A program made the position numbers and the translations under genes. 21,504 nucleotides of DNA, taken from an uncultured Collinsella sp. Lineage in GTDB: Bacteria; Actinomycetota; Coriobacteriia; Coriobacteriales; Coriobacteriaceae. Shown piece after piece: positions 21,479 to 21,504 of this stretch. The first letter of the stretch is position 1. Every line of letters begins with the position of its first letter. Below the pieces are notes generated by a model. The model ran no database searches. It was not told where the DNA came from and saw only the letters and a program-made list of their open reading frames with translations. The stretch spans positions 1-21,504 of the forward strand of contig CATYJC010000020.1 of NCBI GenBank assembly GCA_958407555.1, in the 5' to 3' direction.

Positions 21479-21504
21479 GGTGAGAGACCTAGGCCTCGTT
21501 GTAC

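Larger units (their letters stand above)
21118..21504. other. Palindrome-rich non-coding DNA at the right edge
   Basis: The 387 nt after the ATPase gene hold hairpins at 21179-21199 (TTTCGCGCC/GGCGCGAAA, 9 bp, 3-nt loop) and 21262-21282 (TTTCGCGG/CCGCGAAA, 8 bp), an inverted 9-mer pair (21310-21318 with 21341-21349), and the large nested palindrome described separately. I see no gene that can be supported. Confidence 0.65.

Noticed and set aside
21489..21504. Possible C-terminal end of a minus-strand gene (Tyr-Asn-Glu-Ala-stop)
   Set aside because: Only four complete codons are visible before the window edge, too little to support a gene, although a converging gene would fit the bidirectional terminator.

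Overview
The window looks like chromosomal DNA of a high-GC Gram-positive gut actinobacterium. Collinsella or a close relative (Coriobacteriia) is my best guess, from the GC-rich coding style, the clear AGGAGG-type ribosome binding sites, the gene families (LytS/LytTR pairs, cellobiose-type PTS, UMF1 transporter, lone carbamate kinase) and interspersed GGGGACAGACTTAAATGA-like intergenic repeats. This is recognition from memory, not a database result. I see no rRNA, tRNA, CRISPR array or transposase gene.

Left part (1-6321, all minus strand): the start of a two-TM sensor kinase cut by the window edge; a GT-A fold glycosyltransferase overlapping it by 4 nt; an UMF1-type MFS transporter with its own terminator; a zinc-dependent phospholipase C family protein; and a LytS-like histidine kinase with its LytTR response regulator. 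The two kinases appear to be paralogues.

Middle (6433-9293, minus): an APC permease followed by a metal-dependent amidohydrolase, probably an uptake-and-hydrolysis pair for one unidentified small nitrogenous substrate. Their 131-nt spacer has notable RNA-folding potential. A divergent plus-strand gene (9653-10687) encodes a membrane-anchored C39-like cysteine peptidase.

Sugar operon (16632 down to 11136, minus): a LicR-like multidomain PRD activator, then PTS EIIA, EIIB and EIIC of the lactose/cellobiose family, then a GH1 6-phospho-beta-glucosidase, closed by a strong terminator. The operon would import and phosphorylate a beta-glucoside and split it in the cytoplasm. Upstream lies a carbamate kinase gene (17968-17006, minus).

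Both the beta-glucosidase terminator and the carbamate kinase terminator are followed by the same REP/BIME-like mosaic repeat, and the identical block includes the terminator U-tract.

Right part (18571-21117, plus): a two-gene operon (DUF3830-like cyclophilin-fold protein plus an unrecognised helical protein), then an AAA/DUF4143 ATPase of lower GC content preceded by three phased direct repeats. The window ends in palindromic non-coding DNA, including a perfect 29-bp inverted repeat enclosing a bidirectional terminator.
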